NCBI GenBank assembly: GCA_001247695.2
Contig: LGRX02027144.1
Span: 1 to 64,000 of the forward strand
Origin: Cymbomonas tetramitiformis
Taxonomy: Eukaryota > Chlorophyta > Pyramimonadophyceae > Pyramimonadales > Pyramimonadaceae
Reading direction: 5' to 3'
DNA: 64,000 nt
Under the pieces are notes generated by a model. That model did no database searches, was not told the origin of the DNA, and saw only the letters and a program-made list of their open reading frames with translations. Both the position numbers and the translations under genes were made by a program. Shown in pieces: positions 44,343 to 53,728 of this stretch. Positions within the stretch are counted from its first letter, which is position 1. Every line of letters begins with the position of its first letter.

Positions 44343-46653
44343 CTAGCCACTAGTGGTCTTCGGAGCTGTCTGCCCGGCTCGGAGCAGCGTGACTGTGAAG
44401 CAGTTGCCGGCCCCCGGGGCCGGTGATGAATCATTCGTAGAAGAAATTGACGAGTTCTCGATCACGGGAGGCTGCACCACACCGGGATGCTGCCAAGTGC
44501 TGCCCGACGGTGGAGCCTCGTCATCTGAAGATGAAGCCGGCGACAGCGGAGGGCCGTCCACAAACAACTCGGCAGGCGGTGGCGGCCCGGGATGCCACGG
44601 CATCGGAGCCATGTAGAGGCCCTGCCGTCTTTGCTCCCGCCGTTGGCGACGAGGTGGGATGGCACACGGCACGCCATGAACCATGTCAGTCGGCGAAGCC
44701 TCCTTAGCCGGGATCGCCGAGGTAGTCCACGTAGCACCACCGACCGGTGGAGCCGTGCATGTGCGCGCATCGGCACCACCGACACCGGCAACGGCGTGCG
44801 GCGCGGCGGCGGCACAAATTACAAAGAGTGCGCACACCAAGGAGGAAGTGAGGAGAGATCTCGCGAACCTCGGAATGCCGTTCCCGCAGCCGTACCGTGG
44901 TCGCGGCAATGCCACCGAGTCACCCTCGTCGTCATCGTCGCTCGTGGTGCAAGTTGCGGGCTTGTAGTCGATCACGCGTTCCGGCTCCCCAACCGCGGAG
45001 AGCAAATTCATGCTCGGGGCCGGCTCGTCGGGCACCAAAGCAACCCCCGTGCCCTCAATGAAGTCGGCAAATGTGCGGGTGACGGGAGGGCAGAAGGGGT
45101 TTGGCGGACCGGTCCAATCCTCCTCGGACTCAACCGACGCGTGCGGGGACCGGGGAGTGCGCGGCCGGCTCCGACACCACCGGCAAGTTGGCAGTGAAGG
45201 TGTTGATGTTGAACGTTGAAGTTCCAGCCGCGTGTGCCATCTCAGAGAACTCGGCGACAGCGGACACGAGGACCTCACCGTCCTCCTCGCAGAACGAGCA
45301 TGCCGAAAGATCGGTGAAGACCTCCGGTTTCCCGCCCGCAAGCATGCAGAGGGCGTCGAATTCCACGGGGTCGCCGTGGTCGATGGCGTGCTGGAACTTC
45401 GCGGCCAGCACGGAGTTCTCGGCCTCCTCGGCGAAGGCGAACGCCGAGAGCCCGGTCCTGCCCCCGTTCGGGCAGTCCCGGTGCCAATGCCTCGCTCTCC
45501 CCTTAGCACACAACTGATTTTGGCAGTACGGGATTGTCGCACCGCTCTCGCGGTGGAAGGCCACCTTCCGCGAGACGGATTGAGACCAATTCCCCCCTTT
45601 GGGGAGGGGCGAGGCTGCGAAACGGGTCTTGACCCGGCGGTCCGGTTTGTCCGCGCGAGGGGTAAACCCCCGCGGAGACGGTTCGGACTCGGCGGCGACG
45701 AGGAAGGTGGCTAATTGCCTCTTCAAGTCGAGCACCATTGTCCGTAAGTCCTCGATCTCACCCGCCGCACCCGACCCATCAACGCCCTTCTCCATGAAGT
45801 GCGTGCCGTGGGAGTACCGGTGTGCGGATGCGGTGGCGGTGCCCGCCCGCACGTGCTCGCCGTAGCACTCCCGCACCCACTGCTGAATGGTGAGTAGGTC
45901 GTGGGCGGCCCGTTGGTCGTGAAGTAGCAAACGGGACACCACCGGCTGGTAGAAGGTGGCGTCGAGAGCTTTGATGAAAAGGGACTTCACGTCCTCGTCC
46001 TGGAGCGTTGATTGATCTCGTCCTCGCAGCCTTGAGCGCGGCGTTGAAGTCCTCAATGGGTCCATGAGGGTCCACGCCCGCAGCGATGCGGACGGCAAAC
46101 ATGTCCGCCTGTCCCTGGAAGGGGTCCCCAACCGGGATCATCCGACGGGCGAACTCGAGCAGGACACGCTTACCGTCTGCTGGGAAGCCGGCGTGGGACG
46201 AGTCCAACCAGTCCGCTGCGGGCGATGAGGGGTCGATCAGCAGCTCGATCGTGGAGAACAATAAATTGTTGGCCTCCACGCGGACGGCCAAAGTAGCGTC
46301 GTCCAGCGTGAAGAGCGGGAGGAAACCGGTGTCCTCAGTGACGAATGCCGCCTGCAGGGCAGAGACCATTCTCGTGAAGATGGCCGCCGCGTGGGGCTCC
46401 GCACCGGAAAATCTCCCCTCTTTGCCGTCGAACAACTTGCGCTGGACGTGCTTCGCCACCTTCATGTCGAAGTGCTCCCGCTGTAGGGTGCGCACCGATG
46501 CCAAAAATGCAGCCCCCGCCGAATTAGCGGGCGGCTGTGCCGCTGGCGGGGTCGCGGGTGTGTTGGCATGCCTGGCAGCAACGGAGTCAAAGATTGTGCT
46601 TAATGTGCGGCGGCGATGCGCCATGCTAGCCGTCGATCTAGTAGAAGCAACCA
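44343..46653 (-). pseudogene. Gag-like polyprotein of element 2, frame-disrupted
   Basis: ATG at 46653 begins MVASTRSTASMAHRRRTLST; the capsid-like domain includes FPADGKRVLLEFARR. Near 46030 the frame changes, and the continuation (SLFIKALDATFYQPVVSRLL) runs on to a Cys/His cluster CQNQLCAKGRARHWHRDC, a degenerate zinc knuckle, stopping at 45130. An overlapping minus-strand frame then reads on to 44343 with a hydrophobic segment (SSLVCALFVICAAAA) and a Pro/Ser/Asp-rich tail. Whether these are joined by splicing, frameshifting or decay cannot be told. No protease or reverse transcriptase is present. Confidence 0.55.
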
Positions 46654-47042
46654 TGATGAAGAAGACTACAGGGGTGGAGTGAGGCAAGAAGACGTGGAAA
46701 AAAATGCGGCAGTCTTTGGGCGGCCAAGAAATGCGGTGGGTCGTCGATACGGCTGCCGTGAGAGAACAGAAATTCCGAGAAGTCGTGTGGTAGATGGCGG
46801 CCGATACGAAACGGTGTGGTGACCAACCAGGATGCGTAAACCAATCCAACGTTAAATCCCGTAGAAAAGATGTCCTCAAAGGCCTACAGCTAGCCGTAAA
46901 TCAACCCACAAAATTTAGGCCATACCCGCGACTGCCGGCACTTCCACGCGCGGAGCGCCTCACTCCATCTCAAGCGTCTGGCTTTAGCCAATCATCCTTG
47001 CGGTGTCGCAGTGGCTAAATAAAGCGTAAGTGGGGCCAAACC

Positions 47043-47257
47043 TGTCAGATATATAGTCGGGTGTATATATATCGGATAACGGAGAATAAACCCTGAGTTA
47101 AGGGTTTCGATATCAGAACGGTAAAAGTCTCCGATTGATAAAAGAGATACACATAAATGCTACTAACGGGTGTTTCCCGTCTACTGGTGACGGTCACCCA
47201 GCCTACTATAGGAAGTGACAGGTGACAGTCTTTACTGTCGGTGTGTCACATCCAGCA
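47043..47257 (-). repeat. 5' LTR of element 2
   Basis: 215 bp, transcribed leftward; TATATATA lies near its 3' end. Confidence 0.85.
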
Positions 47258-47323
47258 CATCTCACGATCTAGAAAATCAGAAGTTTTGTGTAAAGTCGAC
47301 CTCGCGTAAGACATACCTTGATA

Positions 47324-48342
47324 TTTCAGAATGACGCCGTTAGAAGAACTACTGTATAGGCTGCAAAACCGAATACATGTTGGGTATTTAGGATCGGTCC
47401 GATAGAGAGCCGGGGCAAGTGACTGCACATGTGGCCGTCCTAGGCAGAGTCGGCACGTTGTTAGGAGACTAGTGCTGACAGATAGGGGCATGCATGCCCT
47501 ACACCGGGACAACTCCCGGCTAGGGCTGCCAGCTTGATTTCAGCAAGCGCTGCGGGATGCGTTGCGGAAGGTGCCGAGGATGGAGCAACTGATGGAGATG
47601 CCACTTGGGAAGCCGGTGGAGTTGCATGGGGAGCAGTCGGTGGGACAGGTGCTGCGGGAGATGCCGAGGAGGGAGCAGCCGCTGGAGCTGCAATTCCCCC
47701 CTGTGTCGGTGTGGCCATAGGAAAGAGGACGTATACCCCTGGCATTATTGTTTTGTTAATCGGTTTTGGGGTTTTCATCATAAAGCATTAAGAGAAACAA
47801 TAGTAGGAGGGGGTGAAATAATCAATTTCGGCATTGTTTGTTTGTGCGTGACGTAAATACGGCCGTCGATTTTATTTATTCCCGATTGTTTTGTCTGTGT
47901 CCAATGCGTGAGCATGGGCTGCAAATTATATGTATATATATATATTGTTTGTGTGTTTGTTTTGTGTGGGGAACGCGATGTGGCTTGCCCGATTTAATTA
48001 CTTGCCAAAAGGTTGATTGGCATTGTATGATTCAAATCAGATCGTCGTCGTGACACACGACGCCACGAGCGGCAGCTGACAAACATCCAAGCATCCACAA
48101 AAGGAGCGCCGTATTGTGTAGTCCAAGACTTCCGTCCACGCAAGAGGTTGACCAAATAATCATTCCTCTGTAAACTATATTCGGTATTCAATTAATTACT
48201 TATCGCGGTACGGTATGTCGGGTCCTTCGAATTTACAAGTTGTGGGCTGCTACATATGCGCGGTGAATAAATTCAATACGTGTCACTGCGCGAACAACAC
48301 CGCGCAAGATATATTCGAGGAGAGGGGCGTCGGCTCGACAAG
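47324..48342. other. Interval with no firmly supported gene
   Basis: A Gly/Ala-rich frame (47534-47791, plus) ends in a hydrophobic GIIVLLIGFGVFI segment, but it overlaps an equally long Ala/Pro-rich frame on the other strand and has no clear start. 47930-47950 is a (TA)n run. Confidence 0.4.
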
Positions 48343-49145
48343 ATGAAGCCAAAGACCATTCGTACCTTCGGGTTCAAGCGCGACGTTGAACCTGAGAACG
48401 TCAATCCGGACCCGACTGTAGCCCGCCCGGAGGGTCGCAGTGATGTAAATACAAATATATATACGATATATGTGATAACTAGATATATATATCTATCTCT
48501 CCAATGCAGAAACGGAGTACATAAACACAGCTTCGGACGGTGTACCGAGAGTCTAAAAATCAGATAGACAAAATAACTCAGGGTGTTTTGTTGATCGGAG
48601 ACGGGAGGCACACGTGGCATGTGACATTGCAGGTGACAACCGGGTGAGGGGTGAAAATGAGGTACACCACTGCGCCACCCTTAGGCCGCCCCTTTTTATA
48701 GTGTAGAAGTACGTGACCCGCCCGCCCCCGTTGTACGCGTACAACCGGCGCGGGAACATGTTTTTAGACACAGTGTTAAGACGTCCTTTCTAGTAATATG
48801 GAATGCCCCAAATAAATGCGCAATAGCTTAAGTATGGGTGTTCAATGAAAGGCATGGACGCCTCCAGTGTTAACGAAATATTTTTTTCCCGCCCGCCCGC
48901 CTGCGTTGTACACCCAAAATGTCACGTACTTCTACACAATAAAAAGGGTTGCCCTTAGGGGTAGGAAGTTGGTCTCCGCATGACGCGGGCGCTATGCGAA
49001 TAGTGATGAGCGGTGGGAAAAGGTCCTGGGCCGTATGCTCCAGCGCATGTACGACCAGAAGGCCAAGATCAAAGGAAGACCGAACTTCAAGGCCATCAAG
49101 GGCGGATGGATACGTGTGGTGAAGAGGGGGAAGGGTGGCAAATAA
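48343..49145 (+). CDS. Possible two-exon gene for a small basic protein
   Basis: Exon A (48343-48444) begins MKPKTIRTFGFKRDVEPENV and ends GAT|GTAAAT after 34 codons. A second open segment (about 48980-49145) reads WEKVLGRMLQRMYDQKAKIK and continues to KRGKGGK-stop, a Lys/Arg-rich tail. Both look coding, but no acceptor gives a clean in-phase join, and promoter-like elements between them raise the chance of two separate units. The family is not recognised. Confidence 0.35.
48676..48965. promoter_or_regulatory. Inverted pair of TATA-type promoter-like blocks
   Basis: GTCACGTACTTCTACAC(T/A)ATAAAAAGGG occurs inverted at about 48688-48716 (pointing left) and direct at about 48930-48955 (pointing right). 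CCCTTAGG-type sequence follows each, and CGCCCGCC/GTTGTAC sequence lies inward. The copies are about 200 bp apart and divergent. They could be two real promoters from a duplication or the arms of a decayed MITE. Confidence 0.45.
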
Positions 49146-50326
49146 TTGATTCGCTAGTGGCTCGCTAGTTGCCCAAGAATTTCTCCTCGCCCTTCTTCCT
49201 TCGCGGATCCGAAATTTGAAGCTTGGTACGATGATGACTCTTGGGAGTCAACGGAATTCTTACGAGAATAAGATCATATCCAAGGGTTTGGTTATGTGGC
49301 CGAGACGGAATTGTCTCGCCACACGAAGTGGGAGCCAATCAACAAAATCATGGTATTGTGCAAGTTTCAACAACTGGGTAATGCGAGCTGCATGCATATC
49401 TTTCGCGGTACATGAAAGCTTGAGCGACCACTCTTTGCGAATGACGCAATGACGTGACCGATCGATGACTTGCGATCCGTGCGAAAATGACATGACCGAT
49501 CGATGACTTGACCCGACACACCCCGGCAACAAACCCCCCCCCTGAAGCCCCGATTAGATTCGGGCTGATCATGGACATGTCCATGACCGACCGATAAAAA
49601 AATAGCGATCGCAAGCGATTGCCTGCATCGTCAGATCATCAAATCATCCACTATAACTATCATATCGTGGCAAATCGTGGCACGCTATGCCCGGTTGCCC
49701 TACTGCTACAGTAGGGCTCTAGGACCTAGAGTCCGAGTCCTACGCTTAGCCTAGGTGTGGTATACTAACTCTTGTATTTACATAAGATAGTAGTTAGAAA
49801 AACATTTTGTATTGCCCTACGCGTGTCTTCGGTTGCGTAGAGCTCAAGCACCTCTCTGCAGCCGCAGAGGACAGAGCGTTTTGTGGGAAGGCGCGAACGC
49901 AAAGTAGCTCAACACCCCCCGGCCTAACCTGTGGAGTGAGTGTCCCACCATTTTTGAAACGTGTACGGTTTCGGCTCCGAATCCTCGCTTTGCTCAAGCA
50001 GCGCAAGAGGCCATAAATGCTAGGATGGTCGTGCTAGGATGCTAGGATAGTCGTGCGAAGCGACATGCTTCGCTGTATTAGAACTTTCTGCGTGGCCGCA
50101 CCTCCCTCGTATAACTCCACTTTTTTTATACGAATAAGAGGAGTAAGCTTTGTATGTGCTCGCCTGCATCCTTCGCTGCTGACCCTCGCTCGAAACTGGA
50201 ACCAGGAATCAGCATCCACCGATGTCCTTTTCTCGGCGTGTTGATAGCAGAGTGATGCGCCGCGTGTGTGTTCAAGACGCGCTCGGAGTTTGCATCTGAA
50301 GCTCGCGCACGTGTTCCCCAGGAGCG
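49146..50326. other. Interval with no supported gene
   Basis: GACCGATCGATGACTTG direct repeats (about 49455-49508) and mixed sequence only. The right end is the 5' flank of the IFI6/27-like gene; no clear TATA box, though TTTTTTTATACG is at about 50123. Confidence 0.5.
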
Positions 50327-51319
50327 ATGAAGCTGACAAGCACCTGCCGTCTGGCGCTCACACTGCTCATCGTGTGCAAGGCCATCGCTGCTTCTAGCGC
50401 CGAGACTAACGACGAGTCTGCAGACGAGGAGGTGAAAGTCTCCATCGAGTGTGGTGCCGTGCTGTATATAGCAGCCGGAGCCGGTGGAACGATTGCAGCA
50501 ACAGCGGCTGCTAGCGCACTCCCTCTGGTGTTATGTTCGACGAGTGGATTTTGCGCCGTTGGTGTCGCAGCTGGGTCCCATGCCGCAAGGTGGCAGGCCA
50601 CCCTACCGTTAATTGCAAAAGGAAGTGTCTTCGCCTCATTGCAGTCGATCGCCATGGGAGGTACAAGTACAGGTACAGTGCTCGTGAGCGGCGCGCTTGG
50701 TGCCTTGGGAGGAGCAAGTTTCCTGAGAAGCTTTTGCGAGGAGATCGACGCGGTTGACCCCGACTCAAAAACAGGTTCCCTGATCCGTGGCATCGTGGAG
50801 GCTGCCCGCGTGAGTTCAAACGGTATAGAGACTGTCAAACTGCACGCGGAGCACGCTATGAACGCTGCGTTCCAAGCTGCTACCAATACCTGGAACTTCG
50901 CAAAAGCGAAGATCGATGAAGTTGTTGACGAGATGGAGAAGCGCAAAGCGGAACGAGCGGCAAGAGCGGCGGGATGGGTACCACACGTGCGGTCACAACT
51001 GAAAATTTTGATCGCCGAGGAGATGGAATCCTATTCAGTTTACAAATCAATGAGGTACAATACAATTCGTGAGGTTGACCAGTGCCTGGCAGGACGATCG
51101 AGGGATGCCGACGCCGCTACAAGGTTTCGCGAGTCGCCTGGAAGCTTCCTGTTGGATGAATACACAAAAGCTTTTACAGCGTGCATTGCTAAACATCCAT
51201 ACGAGGATCAGGTTCCGGCTCGGAAATGCCTCGAAGACAGACTAGTACTTGACGGGTGTTACTCACGCGGTAACCTAATCGTACTGAGGTCCATGACGAG
51301 TGATATTTTGTTATCGTAA
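50327..51319 (+). CDS. IFI6/IFI27 (ISG12)-like protein with signal peptide (330 aa)
   Basis: Intronless, ATG 50327 to TAA 51319. Residues 1-25 form a signal peptide (MKLTSTCRLALTLLIVCKAI). Residues about 48-130 match the small hydrophobic Ifi-6-16 domain: a Gly/Ala-rich segment (AAGAGGTIAATAAASALPL), then GFCAVGVAAGSHAARWQ, then VFASLQSIAMGG and GALGALGGASF. In animals this family is interferon-induced, membrane-embedded in ER or mitochondria, and linked to apoptosis and antiviral defence; a role in an alga can only be inferred. A helical charged region (EVVDEMEKRKAERAARAAGW) and a Cys-containing C-terminus, absent from the short animal proteins, follow. It is much longer than the usual 100-150 aa. 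Frame, start and domain are clear. Confidence 0.8.
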   Translation: MKLTSTCRLALTLLIVCKAIAASSAETNDESADEEVKVSIECGAVLYIAAGAGGTIAATAAASALPLVLCSTSGFCAVGVAAGSHAARWQATLPLIAKGSVFASLQSIAMGGTSTGTVLVSGALGALGGASFLRSFCEEIDAVDPDSKTGSLIRGIVEAARVSSNGIETVKLHAEHAMNAAFQAATNTWNFAKAKIDEVVDEMEKRKAERAARAAGWVPHVRSQLKILIAEEMESYSVYKSMRYNTIREVDQCLAGRSRDADAATRFRESPGSFLLDEYTKAFTACIAKHPYEDQVPARKCLEDRLVLDGCYSRGNLIVLRSMTSDILLS

Positions 51320-51413
51320 TAATTTAACAAAGTTAGGAAGAAAAAAATGCGATGTATGAGCCTCGTTTACACTGGATGTCATACTAGCACCCTCGAGCCT
51401 ACCCTTTCCACGC

Positions 51414-51893
51414 TCACATCCTAACGTCCTTCTTGCCAACCTCCTGCTTGGCCGGCATGGTATACGGCGGGAGCTCGCCGATGTCCAGGGCGTCGGCCTG
51501 CAACTGCTCTAGGTTCCACGTGTTGCGAATTAGCTGGTGGCTGGAGGTGACAAAGAGAGGAGGGCGGCTGATGGGGATCAATAATTCAGCCGAGCCCTTC
51601 CTTGCACATAGCGCAACGGCACACGGCACAACGGCCATCGGCTTTGAAGATTGCTGCTCCACTTGCCCTATGCCCACATTCTTTTTCAGATTGAACCCCC
51701 ATGAAAAAAGACAATTCTCGAAGTCCCAACCAAAATTTCCAGGATCCCATCCAAAATTCCCATTTGCTCTATTGAGATGTATACCACACATATCTAAGGT
51801 GTTTCCGCGGTACCGTGGGTTCTGTGGGTCGAGAACTGCTCCGATCGGTTCACATTGCTGGGAGAATTTCACGGATTGGACATCGCCACTCAT
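51414..51893 (-). CDS. Unknown protein (159 aa), convergent to the IFI6/27-like gene
   Basis: ATG at 51893 begins MSGDVQSVKFSQQCEPIGAV; the stop is at 51414. It contains a repeated FGWDPGNFGWDFEN motif and an even, non-repetitive composition typical of real protein. The 3' end lies about 95 bp from the stop of the neighbouring gene, tail to tail. No signal peptide or membrane segment. The family is not recognised. The frame is open further upstream (to 51911), so an upstream exon is possible. Confidence 0.5.
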   Translation of the reverse strand: MSGDVQSVKFSQQCEPIGAVLDPQNPRYRGNTLDMCGIHLNRANGNFGWDPGNFGWDFENCLFSWGFNLKKNVGIGQVEQQSSKPMAVVPCAVALCARKGSAELLIPISRPPLFVTSSHQLIRNTWNLEQLQADALDIGELPPYTMPAKQEVGKKDVRM

Positions 51894-52231
51894 GCCACCG
51901 TGTGTGTGCAAGATCGGGAAAAGTAACCGATATCCTTCACCTGTACATATGTTGAGGACACAATGCCGCTATGGTACAGTAACTCAGCGTCAATATGTCA
52001 AATATGCAATATAAATTCAGTATATTTGCATAGGCATGCTAGCATATCCCATAGGCATATGCATTATTAGCATACGCTAATTCAAGTCGGATTGTACACG
52101 GATTGTCGTCGGAGACTGGGCGCATGCCGCAAGGTCACAATCGGTCTCTCTCCAGAGCGAGAGTCGTCGGAGAAGGATTCATGATAATCCACAAGCACGA
52201 TGAATGTATGTCGGTCACATTGCGTGTAGAA

Positions 52232-52500
52232 TGTTAGGGATCGCGAGCAGCCATCAAATGTGGTACGTCACCGAACCTGCCGAATCGCGATCTCTAGATA
52301 TCTGCCACGGTATAGATGTCACAAGAGGACCGTGCTTGAACATCAATAAGCACCGGTAGCTCAGTGGCCGAGCGCTCGAGCGACAACCGAAAGGTCCCTG
52401 GTTCGATCCCGGCTTGGTACAACATTTTTGCTCGAGCTTGCGGAGACGATCGGGTCTTATACAGTGGGAAAGTCCTATCACTATTTATTGATCCTTAACA
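52232..52500 (+). repeat. 5' LTR of the TRIM, with Pol III-like boxes
   Basis: GGTAGCTCAGTGGCCGAGC (from about 52355) matches a tRNA D-arm/A box, with a GCTC/GAGC stem. CTGGTTCGATCCCGG (about 52399) is a perfect tRNA T-loop/B box. The acceptor partly pairs (ACCGG with TTGGT), but the anticodon arm does not fold. Internal Pol III transcription is therefore possible. Confidence 0.8.
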
Positions 52501-52816
52501 TTGGTATCGAAGCAACGGTTCAGAACCGCCTCGAATGTAACGGGCATATTGGCACCTTGATGTGACCTACGCTGATGACGTGGATTCGGGTTGCATCCCA
52601 GTAAACTGCGATGCACCTTCGGTGCGACGGGCGGCATCCCGTATATAATTAATGTGGGACGTCATTCCCTAACCAAATCCTGAACATACGGCTCACAGTA
52701 AGTTGTCACGTCATCACATCTGAAGTTGGGACCGAAACGTCAACGAAACGACACGAATGTAAAGTGCATCGAAGCGTCAAGTGACGCACAAGTCACGCAT
52801 TTCAAGTGGGGAGATA

Positions 52817-53296
52817 TGTTAGGGATCGCGAGCACTCATCAGATGTGGTACGTCATCGAACCTGGCGAAACGGGATATCTATATATCTGGCATTGTATAG
52901 ATGCCACAAGAGGACCGTGCTTAAACATCAATAAGCACCCGTAGCTTAGTGGCAGAGCGCTCGGGCTACCTAGGTCTTAATAGCCGCGCGTCGCGACTAA
53001 TTGCGAACACACCAAAATGCGACTAATCGTACGATTAGTCGCGTGCCGTGGGGTCTCGGTTTCTATCTCCCACTGAAATTGTCAGTCGCGACTAATTGTG
53101 GACACCCCAAAATGCGACTAATCGTGCGATTCATCGCAACCTAAATAAAGAACGAGTAGTTAGACCCAGCGGGCGGCGACAACCGAAAAGCCCTTGGTTC
53201 GATCCCAGCTTGGTGCAACATTTGTGCTCGAGCTTGCGGAGACGATCGGGTCTTATACAGTGGGAAAGTTCCATCACTATTTATGGATCCTTAACA
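52817..53296 (+). repeat. 3' LTR of the TRIM, split by a ~200 bp insert
   Basis: The copy aligns with the 5' LTR at both ends but is broken after the A-box region (GTAGCTTAGTGGCAGAGCGC). The B box survives beyond the insert as TTGGTTCGATCCCAG. Confidence 0.8.
52967..53169. mobile_element. Small MITE-like insert in the TRIM 3' LTR
   Basis: The insert is flanked by CGGGC at 52962-52966 and 53170-53174. Its ends are loosely inverted (CTAGGTCTTAATA against CTGGGTCTAACTA as reverse complement). Inside are two direct copies of GTCGCGACTAATTG...ATGCGACTAATCGT; the first contains the 24 bp perfect palindrome centred at 53030/53031 (GACTAATCGT/ACGATTAGTC). Confidence 0.65.
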
Positions 53297-53444
53297 TAGA
53301 ATGAGAGGTGCATGTGCTGGTAGAATATCCTACCCGACTATATATCAGAAAACAGGGCAAGGCATGCATAAATGCTTGAGGGCCTGAAACAAGCGTGTAT
53401 TTGCATCAGGGCGAATGATCGTTGCCGTCACAATGGCGAGGACA

Positions 53445-53706
53445 AATCAAGGTCTCGGTAAGGATAAGGGTCATTTGCACAAAATTTCATTTTCTAGATC
53501 GCGAGATATAAGCGATTTAAGTATTTGCTTAAGTGTGGTTAAGCATGGGTGGTAACCAAGTAATATCGACCATGACTTTATGATTCGGTGGTAAATTTGA
53601 TTCTTGAATTGCGAAATGTGGTTTGATTGTTTTGGGCAACATGTTTATCAAATAAAAACATTTTCTGAACTTTTGTGCAAATGGCCCTTAGCGTTACCCA
53701 GACCTT
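53445..53706. mobile_element. Second copy of MITE family M
   Basis: Terminal arms CAAGGTCTCGGTAAGGATAA and, as reverse complement of the right end, TAAGGTCTGGGTAACGCTAA, then TTGCACAAAA on both. The interior (TAAGCGATTTAAGTATTTGC, GGTTAAGCATGGGTGG, ACATGTTTATCAAATAAAAA) aligns with the reverse complement of the MITE at 43672-47323. An intact, non-interrupted copy. Confidence 0.7.
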
Positions 53707-53728
53707 AAAATAGTGAGCCGAGGCGGAG

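Larger units (their letters stand above)
43879..47257 (-). mobile_element. Gag-only LTR retrotransposon (TR-GAG type), element 2
   Basis: LTRs at 43879-44090 (212 bp) and 47043-47257 (215 bp) differ by one substitution and a 3 nt indel. The flanking duplication is CATCT (43874-43878 and 47258-47262). On the minus strand the LTR begins TGCTGGATG and ends CTGACA. The leader GGTTTGGCCCCACTTACGCT follows the 5' LTR, and AGGTGGTG immediately precedes the 3' LTR. Both signatures are shared with element 1. The 2.95 kb interior encodes a gag-like protein only; no polymerase motifs were seen. Confidence 0.85.
43672..47323. mobile_element. MITE (family M) interrupted by LTR element 2
   Basis: Arm TATCAAGGTATGTCTTACGC... 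(43672-about 43718) matches the reverse complement of 47278-47323 over about 46 bp with one mismatch. Without the inserted LTR element the MITE is about 265-270 bp. Its internal sequence (TAAGCGATTTAAGT, GGTTAAG(T/C)ATGGG, ACATGTTTATC(G/A)AATAAAAA in reverse orientation) is also found in the copy at 53445-53706. Confidence 0.75.
52227..53301 (+). mobile_element. Miniature LTR retrotransposon (TRIM) with tRNA-like LTRs
   Basis: 5' LTR 52232-52500 (269 bp, TGTTAGGGATC...GATCCTTAACA) and 3' LTR 52817-53296 (same ends, interrupted by an insert) are flanked by the 5 bp duplication TAGAA (52227-52231, 53297-53301). TTGGTATCGAAGC follows the 5' LTR at 52501, close to the initiator-Met tRNA primer site TGGTATCAGAGC. 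AAGTGGGGAGAT precedes the 3' LTR as a polypurine tract. The interior is 316 bp and non-coding. This is the full set of TRIM hallmarks. Confidence 0.88.

Noticed and set aside
47461..47791. Overlapping Ala/Pro-rich (-) and Gly/Ala-rich (+) ORFs
   Set aside because: Both are open because of GC-rich repeats; neither has a supported start or neighbours. The plus-strand hydrophobic tail is suggestive but insufficient.
52354..52422. Functional tRNA gene
   Set aside because: D- and T-arms are good, but the anticodon arm and full acceptor stem do not fold, and the sequence is repeated as part of an LTR.
52571..52600. Hammerhead ribozyme (retrozyme) in the TRIM interior
   Set aside because: CTGATGA is present, but the required GAAA and cleavage-site elements are not at workable positions.
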